A DNA stretch of 64,000 nt from Pseudomonas sp. AKS31. GTDB taxonomy: Bacteria; Pseudomonadota; Gammaproteobacteria; Pseudomonadales; Pseudomonadaceae. Position numbers and translations under genes: made by a program. The notes under the pieces are model-generated. The model had not been told where the DNA came from. It saw only the letters and a program-made list of their open reading frames with translations, and searched no databases. Each line of letters opens with the position of its first letter. Within the stretch, counting starts at the first letter, position 1. The stretch is from the NCBI RefSeq assembly GCF_023634765.1, contig NZ_JAMLFX010000002.1:1070384-1134383 (forward strand). The letters are read 5' to 3'. Shown in pieces: positions 51,383 through 60,748 of the stretch.

Positions 51383-51697
51383 ATGAAACTCCATGCGAAC
51401 CTCTGCAAGATCGCCCTGGCCGGCGCTGTACTGCTCGGCGTGGCCGGCTGCCAGACCGTCAAACCCACGGAAGCGAGCATGAAAGAACGTGCTCAGACGG
51501 TGATCGGTAAACCAGTGTCGAAAATCGACAACATCCGCAACGACAGCACCCTCACCTACTACACCGCCTACACCCCGGCCGGGGAATACAACTGTGAATT
51601 GCCCAGCGGCGTCATCATCGCCGTGGCGAGCATGGGCATCATGAAGCCGCCGCTGTCGTGCCTGCCAAAAGGCGCTTCGCCAATCCCACTGCAATAA
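51383..51697 (+). CDS. Small lipoprotein, hypothetical
   Basis: 104 residues. Signal peptide with lipobox LGVAGC (lipidated Cys23), then a short mature domain with two further Cys (EYNCEL and LSCLP) that could form a disulfide. Start at 51383 after AAGGAAGAA. Followed 31 bases later by another small lipoprotein gene; the two are probably co-transcribed. Family not recognised. Confidence 0.8.
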   Translation: MKLHANLCKIALAGAVLLGVAGCQTVKPTEASMKERAQTVIGKPVSKIDNIRNDSTLTYYTAYTPAGEYNCELPSGVIIAVASMGIMKPPLSCLPKGASPIPLQ

Positions 51698-51728
51698 TTT
51701 CCCGCCCGGTAAAGGACTCCGTTTGCCC

Positions 51729-52037
51729 ATGAAAACCCTGATCGCAACACTCACCCTCAGCGCCCTTTTCCTCACTGGCTGCGCCACGCCAAAACAATGG
51801 GAAGCCACTGGCGGCAGCAAAAACGACGGCATCGTCCAGGTTTCCTATGAACTTGGCCAGTTCGAAAGCGGCGAGACCAGCGCCGAACAGGGCCTGACCG
51901 TCGCCACACAACGCTGCAAGACCTGGGGCTACAAAAACGCCGAGGTCACCGGCTCGGAGAAAAACATCTGCCGCACCATGGGCCAGTACAACTGCCTGCA
52001 GACCACCATCACCCAGGATTACCTGTGCAAACGCTAG
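51729..52037 (+). CDS. YecR-like lipoprotein
   Basis: 102 residues with lipobox LTGC (Cys17) followed by ATPKQWEATGGSKNDGIVQVSYE, which resembles YecR-like lipoproteins, and conserved Cys in QRCKTWGY, NICRTMGQYNC and YLCKR. The ATG at 51729 is preferred to an upstream TTG. Outer-membrane lipoprotein of unknown role. Confidence 0.78.
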   Translation: MKTLIATLTLSALFLTGCATPKQWEATGGSKNDGIVQVSYELGQFESGETSAEQGLTVATQRCKTWGYKNAEVTGSEKNICRTMGQYNCLQTTITQDYLCKR

Positions 52038-52048
52038 ACGCTTGACCC

Positions 52049-52140
52049 TGTAGGAGCTGTCGAGTGCAACGAGGCTGCGATCTTCTGATCTTGCTCTTCT
52101 GATTGACATCAAAAGATCGCAGCGTGCCGCAGCTCCTACA
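52049..52140. repeat. REP inverted pair, diverged GTAGGAGCTG family
   Basis: Facing, somewhat diverged copies. The right copy supplies the stop codon of the histidine kinase gene (52136-52138). Confidence 0.8.
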
Positions 52141-53752
52141 CGGTTTGGGTTTCGCAGTCGCGCAGCGTTCGTAGGGTCGCGCGCAGTTCGGCCGGGCGTA
52201 CCGGTTTGGACAGGATGGCAATCTGGCGGTCATGCAGGGCTGCCTGGATTTTTTCCACGTCATGCCCGGTGATGATCATCGCCGGTACCGCCCAGCCCCT
52301 TTGCCTGCGCACATCATCGATGCATTCGATACCGGTGGCGTGGGTGCCTAGGTCATAGTCGGCGACGATGATGTCGCAGTCGGTGACCAGATCCCGCGCA
52401 GTCAACTCGGCCTGAACCACACAGCCCCAACGTTCCAGCAACGCTGACGTCGCCAGCAGCACGTTGCGGTCGTCCTCCACCAGACACACCTTCAGCCCGG
52501 TCAGCAAACCGACCTGTCGCGCCTCTTCGCGATTGACCGTCAAGGGCGGCGGCGCGGCGATCGGCAAGCCGTACAAGGTCACCGCGGTTCCCCGCCCGGA
52601 CTGCGAACGCAGGGCAACACCGACCCCCATCAATTCACCCAGACGCTTGACGATCGACAGACCCAGGCCCACGCCTTCGACATCTTTGTCGCGCACTTGC
52701 CGTATCCGATAAAACTCCTCGAACACCTTGGCCAGATGTTCTTCGGCGATACCGTTGCCGCGGTCACAAATCACGATGGCCAGCCCAGCCCCGCGGCGAC
52801 GCACGCCGATCAAAACCGGCCGATGCGCACCGTATTTGAAGCAGTTGGAAAGCACGTTCTGCACCATGGTTGCCAGCAACGCCGGATCGCTGCACACCCA
52901 ATATTCACAGGGCCGCAAGCGCAGTTCCACGCCCGCCCAACGCGCCGCTTCGGCGTTCTGACGAATCAGGTCTGCCAGCCATTCACCCAAATTGAAGATT
53001 TGCAGTTTGGGCAGGACTCGCCCGTTGTCGAGGGTGTACAGATCGAGAATCGAGCGGAACAACTGCGAGACGTTGAGCAACGAACGATCGATATTGTCGA
53101 CCAGGCGTCGCTCCTCATCGCCCAGACGCGATTCACGCAGGCACGCGGTAAATAGCCCAATGGAGTGAATCGGCTGGCGCAGGTCATGACTGGCTTGCGC
53201 GAGAAAACGCGACTTTTCCAGATTTGCCGCAACCGCTTCCTCGGAGGCCTTGCGCGTGCGCTCCAGCAGCAAGTGCGCGTAAAACGGGATCACCGTGCTG
53301 GTGATCATCAGCATCAACACCATAAACGGTTGCGCCTGCCACACCGGTGTCAGCCGATAGACACACAGCAGCGACAGCAACGCCAGCGCCGTGGCGATTG
53401 CCAGGTAGCGCGAGCCATAACGCATACCGTTGCCGAGGTTGACCCAGACAATCACCGCGTACAGCGGCAATGCCGCCTCACCACCGACCACCAGACCGAA
53501 ACAGGTACCGGTGTAATCGTGGATCATGGCGAAGATCCGCCGTACCGGGTAATGCCCGGGCCAGCGCACAATCGCTTGGCGCAGCACAATCGAGGCCAGC
53601 AAAAACAGGCCGATGTAAGTGACCACCGGCAAATAGGTATCGAAGCGCTGCCCCGGCAAAAAACCGAGGACGAGCATGTAAACCACGGCAATCGCGGCGA
53701 TGATAATGCGCAGATTGGCCTGGTCGAGTTCGGTATTTTTCTCGAACTTCAC
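52136..53752 (-). CDS. Hybrid sensor histidine kinase/response regulator
   Basis: 538 residues: about five membrane helices (18-160), HisKA with phospho-His189 in ASHDLRQPIHSIG, HATPase_c (NVLSNCFKYGA, DRGNGIAEE, GVGLGLSIVKRLGELMG) and a C-terminal receiver domain (about 415-530) with phospho-Asp in IIVADYDLG. This layout is like RpfC-type short-sensor hybrids. Divergent from a LuxR-type response regulator gene 115 bases away, its probable partner. The last codons run into a REP. Confidence 0.93.
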   Translation of the reverse strand: MKFEKNTELDQANLRIIIAAIAVVYMLVLGFLPGQRFDTYLPVVTYIGLFLLASIVLRQAIVRWPGHYPVRRIFAMIHDYTGTCFGLVVGGEAALPLYAVIVWVNLGNGMRYGSRYLAIATALALLSLLCVYRLTPVWQAQPFMVLMLMITSTVIPFYAHLLLERTRKASEEAVAANLEKSRFLAQASHDLRQPIHSIGLFTACLRESRLGDEERRLVDNIDRSLLNVSQLFRSILDLYTLDNGRVLPKLQIFNLGEWLADLIRQNAEAARWAGVELRLRPCEYWVCSDPALLATMVQNVLSNCFKYGAHRPVLIGVRRRGAGLAIVICDRGNGIAEEHLAKVFEEFYRIRQVRDKDVEGVGLGLSIVKRLGELMGVGVALRSQSGRGTAVTLYGLPIAAPPPLTVNREEARQVGLLTGLKVCLVEDDRNVLLATSALLERWGCVVQAELTARDLVTDCDIIVADYDLGTHATGIECIDDVRRQRGWAVPAMIITGHDVEKIQAALHDRQIAILSKPVRPAELRATLRTLRDCETQTV

Positions 53753-53866
53753 GGGAAACGTCCTTGTGCGGTATTCGTCAGATTCAGAAGCAGCCTACAG
53801 GCAACATTTGCGCCCGGTGTTAAGGTGCACGCATTGAGCAACGCCTGACCCAGGGAGGGTCATGCC

Positions 53867-54469
53867 ATGACATGCCGAATTATCATAGCCGACGATCACC
53901 CACTGTTTCGCGAAGCGATGCTGCGCACGGTCCAGCGTTTGCTGCCCGACGCCATCGTCGACGAAGCCGGCGATCTCGACGCGGTGCTCGCACTGCTGCC
54001 GTCGGGTGACGAGCCGGACACGCTGATGCTGGACCTGCGTTTTCCGGGCCTGACCTGCATCAGCCAGCTCGCCGGGCTGCGCCAGCGCTTGCCACGCACC
54101 ACACTGATCGTGGTGTCGATGGTTGATGATGAGGCGTTGATCAGCGAGGTCATGGCCGCCGGTATCGACGGTTTTATCGGCAAGAACATCGCCCCCGAGG
54201 AAATCGGCCAGGCGATTCTGGCGATTCGAGAAGGTGAAGTGCTGGTGAAGTTCGCGCCGTCAGGGCTGCTGCCGCTGGAAACCGCCACCGCCCTCACGCC
54301 CCGGCAGCAAGACGTGCTGCGCTTGATCGCCCAAGGCAAGACCAACAAGGAAATCGCCCGTGAACTGGATATTTCCCCGTTCACGGTGCGCATTCATGTG
54401 TCGTCGTTGTTGCGCACGTTGAACGTGCCCTCGCGGGCGGCAGCCGTGAAATACGCAGGAACTCTGTAG
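53867..54469 (+). CDS. LuxR-type (NarL family) response regulator
   Basis: 200 residues: receiver with ADDHPLF acidic pocket (9-10), phospho-Asp56 in LMLDLRF, and a LuxR helix-turn-helix at about 138-195 ([22 protein letters not shown]). Divergent from the hybrid kinase gene. Its TAG stop lies in the first bases of a REP, so the C-terminal codons sit next to a mobile repeat. Confidence 0.93.
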   Translation: MTCRIIIADDHPLFREAMLRTVQRLLPDAIVDEAGDLDAVLALLPSGDEPDTLMLDLRFPGLTCISQLAGLRQRLPRTTLIVVSMVDDEALISEVMAAGIDGFIGKNIAPEEIGQAILAIREGEVLVKFAPSGLLPLETATALTPRQQDVLRLIAQGKTNKEIARELDISPFTVRIHVSSLLRTLNVPSRAAAVKYAGTL

Positions 54470-54549
54470 GAGCTGCCGCAGGCTGCGATCTTTTGAGTTT
54501 GTTTTTAAAAGACAAGATCAAAAGATCGCAGCCTGCGGCAGCTCCTACA
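54465..54549. repeat. REP inverted pair, GTAGGAGCTGCCGCAGG family
   Basis: Facing copies overlapping the stop codon of the response regulator gene (54467-54469). Confidence 0.87.
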
Positions 54550-54562
54550 CGTAGACGGTGTG

Positions 54563-55561
54563 TTATGGATCGACCTGCGCCATCAACTCCGGCACCGACT
54601 CGGGGCGTTTGGCGTAGCGCTGAGCCAGCACCGCACAGACCATCAACTGGATCTGATGGAACAGCATCAACGGCAGAATCAACACGCCAATCGTGCTGCC
54701 GGCAAACAACACCTGCGCCATTGGCACGCCGGTGGCCAGACTCTTTTTTGAGCCGCAGAACAGAATGGTGATGCGATCTTCCTGGCTGAAGCCGAATGCC
54801 TTGCCCAACAGCGTCGACGCCAACAGCACCAGCGCCAGCAGAATGCAGCAGACCACCACCAATCCCAGCAGATCAACGACCGGAATCTGATGCCAGATGC
54901 CTTCATTGACCGCCTCACTGAACGCGCCGTAGACCACCAACAGAATCGAGCCCTGATCGACGAACTTCAGCCAGTTCTTGTTACGCCCCACCCACGCGCC
55001 GATCCAGCGCCGGACGATCTGCCCGGCAATGAACGGCAGCAGCAATTGCACGCTGATCTTCAGAATCGCATCCAGCGTCGAACCGCCATCACCGTGTACG
55101 TTGAGCAACAGCGTGACCAACAACGGTGTGAGGAAAATCCCGAACAGGCTCGATGCCGCCGCGCTGCAAATCGCCGCCGGGATATTGCCCCGCGCCAGAG
55201 AGGTGAAAGCGATCGCCGATTGCACCGTGGCCGGCAGTGCGCACAGGTAAAGCATGCCCATGTACAACTTGTCGCCGATCAGCGGTGACAGCAGCGGCTT
55301 GAGCGCCAGACCCAGTAACGGGAAAAGTACAAACGTCAGGCCGAACACCAGCAAATGCAGGCGCCAGTGACCGGCGCCGGCGATGATTGATTCGCGGGAG
55401 AGTTTGGCGCCGTGGAGGAAAAACAGCAGCGCGATGGCGATGTTGGTCAGCCAGCCGAAGCCGACGGCGACCTGGCCGCTGGCCGGCAGGAAACTGGCCA
55501 GCAGTACGACGCCGATCAGCGTCAGGGTGAAGTTGTCAGGCAAAAAACGTGGGCGAGTCAT
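54563..55561 (-). CDS. Bile acid:sodium symporter-like (SBF-like) transporter
   Basis: 332 residues with about ten hydrophobic segments and the core motifs GIFLTPLLVTLLL and FCGSKKSLATGVPMAQVLF seen in the SBF-like DUF4137 branch. Transport of an organic anion is likely, substrate unknown. Divergent from an AraC-type regulator gene 84 bases away, which probably controls it. Confidence 0.88.
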   Translation of the reverse strand: MTRPRFLPDNFTLTLIGVVLLASFLPASGQVAVGFGWLTNIAIALLFFLHGAKLSRESIIAGAGHWRLHLLVFGLTFVLFPLLGLALKPLLSPLIGDKLYMGMLYLCALPATVQSAIAFTSLARGNIPAAICSAAASSLFGIFLTPLLVTLLLNVHGDGGSTLDAILKISVQLLLPFIAGQIVRRWIGAWVGRNKNWLKFVDQGSILLVVYGAFSEAVNEGIWHQIPVVDLLGLVVVCCILLALVLLASTLLGKAFGFSQEDRITILFCGSKKSLATGVPMAQVLFAGSTIGVLILPLMLFHQIQLMVCAVLAQRYAKRPESVPELMAQVDP

Positions 55562-55645
55562 GGTCGGTTCATCCGGGGGTTGCCAGGGCGTGCCGACGAC
55601 TCTAACGTGGCTGCGAATTACCGACTAACGCCGAAGGGCCACAAG

Positions 55646-56434
55646 ATGCCGCCTAAAGGACATGAAAAAAGCGTCCGTCGCAGCATTCCCGGGCTTCCCA
55701 GCCTGCCGCGTCCACTCTACGGGCGCACCGAATCGCTGCCCAATCGCGCCCTGACCCGGCGCCACAGCCACCCATGGGTGCAGTTGTCCTACGCGATTCA
55801 GGGGGTACTGGAAATACAGACCAGCGCCGGCCGCTTCGTCGCCCCGCCCGAGCGCGCAGTATGGATTCCGGCGGGTGTGCCGCATCGGGTGTTCAGCTCG
55901 CCGCACACGGAAATGCGCAGCCTCTACATCGATTGCAGCGTCGCCGGATGGGCGCTTGAGCGCTGCCATGTGCTGGGCGTCAGCGATCTGCTCCGGGAAT
56001 TGATCCGTGCGTTCAGTCAGGTTCCGGTGGAATACGATCAGAGCGGCCCACACGGACGTCTGGCCCAGGTGATCCTCGATCAACTGGCCGAGGCGCCGCA
56101 GATCGACCTGATGCTGCCGTTGCCACAAGACCCACGCTTGAAACAGATCTACCAGAGCCTTGAACAGCATCCAGAACAGCAGACCACGCTAAGCCACTGG
56201 AGCGAGAAGTTCGGTGTCACCGAAAAGACCCTCACCCGCCTGTTCCTGCGCGACACCGGCCTGACCTTCCGCGCCTGGCGCCAGCGTCTGCGCCTGCTCG
56301 GTGCGCTGACGCCGCTGGAAAAAGGTGAACGCGTCACCGACGTCGCGCTGGCCTGTGGTTACGACTCGACGTCAGCGTTTATTGCAGCGTTTCGCCAGCA
56401 GTTTGGGGAGACGCCGGGGGAGTTTTTTCGCTGA
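55646..56434 (+). CDS. AraC-family regulator with cupin sensor domain
   Basis: 262 residues. N-terminal cupin (HSHPWVQLSYAIQGV and then AVWIPAGVPHRV, about 40-85) and a C-terminal AraC double helix-turn-helix (about 165-262; FGVTEKTLTRLF and VTDVALACGYDSTSAF). Start at 55646 after CCGAAGGGCC; the frame is open upstream. Likely regulator of the divergent SBF-like transporter gene. Confidence 0.88.
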   Translation: MPPKGHEKSVRRSIPGLPSLPRPLYGRTESLPNRALTRRHSHPWVQLSYAIQGVLEIQTSAGRFVAPPERAVWIPAGVPHRVFSSPHTEMRSLYIDCSVAGWALERCHVLGVSDLLRELIRAFSQVPVEYDQSGPHGRLAQVILDQLAEAPQIDLMLPLPQDPRLKQIYQSLEQHPEQQTTLSHWSEKFGVTEKTLTRLFLRDTGLTFRAWRQRLRLLGALTPLEKGERVTDVALACGYDSTSAFIAAFRQQFGETPGEFFR

Positions 56435-56570
56435 TCCGCGATCATCCACGGGGTCAATACTTCGTTAAAACCGAAATCCAACCCAGAAATAAACGATTTT
56501 TCTTTCGCGCGAATACGTCGCTAGCATGACCTCGTCTGACCCTAATACAACCAGAAAGAGGGAGCGTGAC

Positions 56571-57545
56571 ATGCCAGAAACGAACATCAATATCGGCGAA
56601 CCGTGGATGTGGGGCGCCTTCATCGTCTTCGTACTTGCGATGTTGGCCCTGGACCTTTTTGTATTCGGCGGGCGCAAGGCGCATCGGGTTTCAGTGCGAG
56701 AAGCCTCGGCTTGGGTCATTGCCTGGTGCTTGCTGGCGCTGAGCTTCGCCGGGCTGCTGTGGTGGTATCTGAACGGGGAGTTCGGCGGCGAAATCGCCCG
56801 GCAGAAAACCCTCGAATTCCTCACCGGTTATCTGATCGAGCAATCGCTGTCGATCGACAATATGTTCGTCTTCGTGATGATCTTCAGCTACTTCGCCGTA
56901 CCGCCGGAGCTGCAGCGGCGGGTGCTACTGTACGGCGTGCTCGGGGCCATCGTAATGCGCGCGGTGATGATTTTTGCCGGGGTGTGGCTGGTGTCGCAGT
57001 TCGAGTGGCTGCTGTACGTGTTCGGCGTGTTCCTGATCATCACCGGGATCAAGATGCTGGTGTTTGCCGACCATCAACCCGATCTGGAAAAGAATCCGTT
57101 GCTGCGCTGGGTGCGCGGGCATATGCGCATCACCAGTAGTTTTCATGGCGAACGGTTTTTCGTCCTGCAGAACGGCGTGCGCTGGGCCACCCCGATGTTC
57201 CTGGTGCTGGTGCTGATCGAGGCCAGTGACTTGATGTTCGCGGTCGACAGCATCCCGGCAATCTTCGCCGTGACGACTGATCCGTTCATTGTCTTCACTT
57301 CGAATATCTTCGCGATCATGGGCCTGCGCGCGCTGTATTTCCTGCTGGCAGACATGGCCGACCGCTTTCATCTGCTCAAGTATGGGCTGGCGATTGTGCT
57401 GGTGTTTATCGGCGGCAAGATGGTGTTGATGCCGTGGTTGCACATGCCGGTGGAGTGGTCGTTGGCGGTGGTGGGCGGGGTTATTCTGAGTTCGGTTTTG
57501 CTGAGCCTGGTGACCACCAGAGAGAGCGAACGCAGCACTGAATGA
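56571..57545 (+). CDS. TerC family integral membrane protein (Alx-like)
   Basis: 324 residues and about nine helices; acidic membrane motifs EQSLSIDNMFVF and IEASDLMFAVDSIPA are those of TerC/Alx, which are linked to Mn export or tellurite resistance. Start at 56571 after GAGGGAGCG. The leader does not show the yybP-ykoY manganese riboswitch seen before some alx genes. Monocistronic. Confidence 0.93.
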   Translation: MPETNINIGEPWMWGAFIVFVLAMLALDLFVFGGRKAHRVSVREASAWVIAWCLLALSFAGLLWWYLNGEFGGEIARQKTLEFLTGYLIEQSLSIDNMFVFVMIFSYFAVPPELQRRVLLYGVLGAIVMRAVMIFAGVWLVSQFEWLLYVFGVFLIITGIKMLVFADHQPDLEKNPLLRWVRGHMRITSSFHGERFFVLQNGVRWATPMFLVLVLIEASDLMFAVDSIPAIFAVTTDPFIVFTSNIFAIMGLRALYFLLADMADRFHLLKYGLAIVLVFIGGKMVLMPWLHMPVEWSLAVVGGVILSSVLLSLVTTRESERSTE

Positions 57546-57559
57546 CACACCACAAAACC

Positions 57560-57650
57560 CTGTGGGAGCGAGCTTGCTCGCGAAGGCGTTGGACCAGTCA
57601 ACATCGAAGTTGAATGACTCACCGCTTTCGCGAGCAAGCTCGCTCCCACA
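57560..57650. repeat. REP inverted pair, GTGGGAGCGAGCTTGCTCGCGAA family
   Basis: Facing copies between the convergent terC and potF-like genes. Confidence 0.87.
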
Positions 57651-57668
57651 TTTGGATTGCGGTGACGG

Positions 57669-58769
57669 TTACTTATCGGACTTGATGCTGGTCCACACAC
57701 GTGTCCGCACACGCTCGAGTTTCTGCGGCAACGGCTGCACAACGTAGAGTTTTTTCAGCGCTTCCGGGGTCGGTGTCAGGTTCGGGTTGTCAGTGATTTC
57801 CTTATTGATCAGAGGAATCGAATCCTTGTTCGCATTCGGGTAACCGAGGAAGTCGCTGATCGGTGCGATCACTTTCGGATCGAGCAGGTTGTTGAGGAAC
57901 TCATGCGCTTCCTCGACGTTCTTCGCGCTTTTCGGAATGGCGAAGGTGTCGAACCAGATCGGCGCGCCTTCTTTCGGCAAGCGCCAGTCGACCACTACGC
58001 CGTTTTTCGCCTCTTTGGCGCGGTTGCCGAACTGATAGAAGCTGCCGGAGTAACCGATGGCCACGCAGATGTCGCCGTTGGCGATGTCGGTCATGTATTT
58101 GGCCGAGTTGAAGTAGGTCACGTACGGGCGAACCTTGAGCATCAGCTCCTTGGCTTTTTCATAATCGGCGGGGTTCTGGCTGTTCGGGTCGAGGCCCAGG
58201 TAGTGGAGGGCCAGCGGCAGGATTTCTGTCGGCGAATCAAGCATCGCTACACCGCAGGATTTGAGTTTTTCCATGTTCTCCGGTTTGAACACCAGATCCC
58301 AGCTGTCCACCGGCGCGTTGTCGCCCAACGCCGCTTTGACCTTGGCCGGGTTGAAGCCGATCAGCACGGTGCCGACCATGTAAGGCACGCCGTACTGGTT
58401 GCCCGGATCGTTCTTGCCCAGCAGTTTCAACAGTTCCGGGTCCTGGTGGCTCCAGTTCGGCAGTTTCGATTTATCCAGCTTCTGAAACACGCCAGCCTTG
58501 ATCTGCGTTTCAAGGAACTGGTTCGACGGCACCACCAGGTCGTAACCGGAATTGCCGGTCAGCAGTTTGGCTTCGAGGGATTCGTTGGTGTCGAAGGTGT
58601 CCCAGGTCACTTTGATGCCGCTTTTTGCGGCGAAATCCTTGGGCACGGACGGCAGGATGTAGTCCGCCCAGTTGTAGACGCGCAGTTCGCGCTGCTCAGC
58701 CTGGACAGCGCCGGCCAACAGCGTCAGCCCACACACAGTGGCACCCAGAATACGTTTCATCGTGACCAT
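57669..58769 (-). CDS. Polyamine ABC transporter substrate-binding protein (PotF-like)
   Basis: 366 residues with signal peptide (about 1-24, ending VQA) and a putrescine-type fold (LRVYNWADYILPSV, then DLVVPSNQFLETQIKAGVFQ). Start at 58769 follows GGGGAACAA; the next Met is three codons later. Unlike the 35271 gene it has no permease or ATPase beside it and no TGGTATACCA site, so it is probably an accessory binding protein using another importer. Confidence 0.9.
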   Translation of the reverse strand: MVTMKRILGATVCGLTLLAGAVQAEQRELRVYNWADYILPSVPKDFAAKSGIKVTWDTFDTNESLEAKLLTGNSGYDLVVPSNQFLETQIKAGVFQKLDKSKLPNWSHQDPELLKLLGKNDPGNQYGVPYMVGTVLIGFNPAKVKAALGDNAPVDSWDLVFKPENMEKLKSCGVAMLDSPTEILPLALHYLGLDPNSQNPADYEKAKELMLKVRPYVTYFNSAKYMTDIANGDICVAIGYSGSFYQFGNRAKEAKNGVVVDWRLPKEGAPIWFDTFAIPKSAKNVEEAHEFLNNLLDPKVIAPISDFLGYPNANKDSIPLINKEITDNPNLTPTPEALKKLYVVQPLPQKLERVRTRVWTSIKSDK

Positions 58770-58969
58770 GGTTGTTCCCCAAAAGGCAGCGTGAGTTCGA
58801 TGGTTTTTATGTTCTGTACACGGCAGCGGCTGTAAAGGCAGCCAAGGAATAAAAGGTTCAGCGTCTGGTTGTGGCTTTGATTCTTGCTGACAGCGTAGCC
58901 GGAGCACAGTGGGGGATGGGCCAAAAGGGGATCGATGTGGCCAATTTGATTGACCGCCGGGATGCGGAA

Positions 58970-59004
58970 ACAACATTGCCCGGCGAATGGCCGGGCATTG
59001 TCGT
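58970..59004 (-). terminator. Terminator after NCS1 permease gene
   Basis: Stem AATGCCCGGCC/GGCCGGGCATT-type (AACATTGCCCGGCGAATGGCC on the plus strand) a few bases past the permease stop. It separates the permease from the potF-like gene. Confidence 0.7.
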
Positions 59005-59017
59005 GAAGCGGATCAGT

Positions 59018-60430
59018 TCAGTCGGTGTAACCCAACCTCGCCGCCCTGCTCTGCTGAGTCTGGCCGCGTGTCGCCAGGCAGTAATACAACGGCACGGTGA
59101 CCACCAGGCCGACCAGCCAGGACAAGTCCGCGCCCTCGACCAGATTGGCGTACGGCCCGACGTACAGCGAGGTGTTGGCGAACGGTAACTGCACGAGGAT
59201 GCCGATAAAGTACGCAGTGATCGCGTGCAGATTGAAGCGCCCGTAAACCCCGCCATCGGCGCGGAAGATCGAGGCGATGTCGTAGCTGCCGCGCTTGATC
59301 AGGTAGAAGTCGATCAGGTTGATCGACGCCCACGGCACCAACACCAGCAGCAACGCCAGAATCAAACCGATGAACTCGGAAATGAAATCCGCCGATGCAC
59401 CCAGCGCAACCACGCAGCAACCCGCGAGCACCAAGCTCGACAACACGACGCGCACCTTGATACTCGGCGTCCATTGGCTGGCGAAGGTCTGGATCGAGGT
59501 GATGATCGACAGCACCGCGCCATACAGATTCAGCGCGTTGTGGCTGATGATATTCAGCAGAAACAACACCATCAGAATCGGCCCGAGCCACCCGGTCGAT
59601 TGCTTGACCGCGACCATCGCTTCGGTGCCTTCCGGGGTCGCCAGCACCGCAACGGCGCCAAAGCTGAACGACAGAATCGTGCCCAGCGTCGCGCCCAGAT
59701 AAGTCGCCCAGAACGGCTTGGCAATGCCGATATCCGCAGGCAGGTAGCGCGAGTAATCGGACACGTACGGCGAGAAACTGATCTGCCAGATGATCCCCAG
59801 CGACACCGTCGCCAGCCAACCGGACAGGTTGAAGCTGCCACGGCTAAGAAAATCCGCCGGCAAGTCATGGGCAAAGATATAGATGAAACCGGCGAGCAAC
59901 GCGCCACCCATCACCCACGTACCGATGCGATTGAGCGTGTGAATGAAGTTGTAGCCGATCACGCCAATCGCCGTAGCGGCGAGTGCACCGATCAGAATGC
60001 TCAGCGGCGCCGGCACCGAGGGCGCGATGCCAACGATGGATTTACCGGCCAGGACGATATTGGAAATAAAGAAACCGATGTAGATCAGCGCTGCGAAAAA
60101 CACGATCAGCAGCGCGCCGTAACGACCGAACTGGCCGCGACTCTGGACCATTTGCGGAATGCCCATGCGCGGGCCTTGCGCCGACGCCAGCGCAATCACT
60201 ACACCGCCAATCATGTGCCCCAGCGCAATCGCCAGCAGCCCCCAAAGCAAATCGAGATGGAACACTTGAACCACCATGGCGCCGGTGACGATGGGCAGTG
60301 GCGCAATGTTGGTGCTGAACCAAAGAGTGAACAGGTCGCGGGCCTTCCCGTGGCGTTCCGCGAGTGGGACGTAGTCGACCGTATGGTTCTCGATCAACGG
60401 ATCTTGCCGGGACATCTGGGACATATGCAT
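59018..60430 (-). CDS. NCS1-family permease (cytosine/purine/allantoin type)
   Basis: 470 residues and about 12 helices. The FTLWFSTNIAPLPIVTGAMVV first helix and YNFIHTLNRIGTW and SDYSRYLP blocks are those of the NCS1 purine-cytosine permease branch, which imports nucleobases, hydantoins, allantoin and thiamine. Three in-frame Met lie within six codons, so the exact start is uncertain. Operator site D is in its promoter and the divergent operon encodes a flavin reductase and LLM monooxygenase, so it probably imports a N-heterocyclic compound related to their substrate. Confidence 0.9.
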   Translation of the reverse strand: MHMSQMSRQDPLIENHTVDYVPLAERHGKARDLFTLWFSTNIAPLPIVTGAMVVQVFHLDLLWGLLAIALGHMIGGVVIALASAQGPRMGIPQMVQSRGQFGRYGALLIVFFAALIYIGFFISNIVLAGKSIVGIAPSVPAPLSILIGALAATAIGVIGYNFIHTLNRIGTWVMGGALLAGFIYIFAHDLPADFLSRGSFNLSGWLATVSLGIIWQISFSPYVSDYSRYLPADIGIAKPFWATYLGATLGTILSFSFGAVAVLATPEGTEAMVAVKQSTGWLGPILMVLFLLNIISHNALNLYGAVLSIITSIQTFASQWTPSIKVRVVLSSLVLAGCCVVALGASADFISEFIGLILALLLVLVPWASINLIDFYLIKRGSYDIASIFRADGGVYGRFNLHAITAYFIGILVQLPFANTSLYVGPYANLVEGADLSWLVGLVVTVPLYYCLATRGQTQQSRAARLGYTD

Positions 60431-60508
60431 GAACTCGAGTTTGTCTGTTCTTATCGTTGTATGAAGCCAAACCGGGGGGACTCTCTGGCCGCCCCTCAGA
60501 TGCAGACC

Positions 60509-60536
60509 ATATTATGGTATTCCAAACAATTCACAA
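60509..60536 (-). promoter_or_regulatory. Promoter with TGGTATTCCA operator (site D)
   Basis: Minus strand: -35 TTGTGA (60531-60536), 16-base spacer, -10 TAATAT (60509-60514), with TGGAATACCA (60515-60524) in the spacer touching the -10. The core TTTGGAATACCATAATAT is the same as at site C and the phasing is identical. Confidence 0.7.
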
Positions 60537-60670
60537 GACTGATCCGTAGTTTACGGCGCCAACTGATACGCCATCCTCGCTGAAACAGCCGCTTGCAGAC
60601 CAGCCGAAAGCCCCGTGAATGCTGAGTTTCCGACGAACGCGGCACGTTTATCGGTTCAGCTTAAAAGCCC

Positions 60671-60698
60671 TTGCAAAGATTGAATACTGGTATACCAT
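60671..60698 (+). promoter_or_regulatory. Promoter with TGGTATACCA operator (site E)
   Basis: -35 TTGCAA (60671-60676), 16-base spacer, -10 TACCAT (60693-60698); the palindrome TGGTATACCA (60688-60697) lies over the -10, same layout as site A. Both continue with TCAGAC. Drives the flavin reductase/LLM operon. Confidence 0.7.
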
Positions 60699-60748
60699 CA
60701 GACCAACAAACACATAAAAATAGCGTCACAACACCCGAGGACCGACCA

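Noticed and set aside
56435..56570. yybP-ykoY manganese riboswitch before terC
   Set aside because: The leader is too short and AT-rich and lacks the conserved paired segments.
57669..58769. PotF-like gene as a further member of the TGGTATACCA regulon
   Set aside because: No operator of that type lies upstream and a terminator separates it from the NCS1 permease gene.
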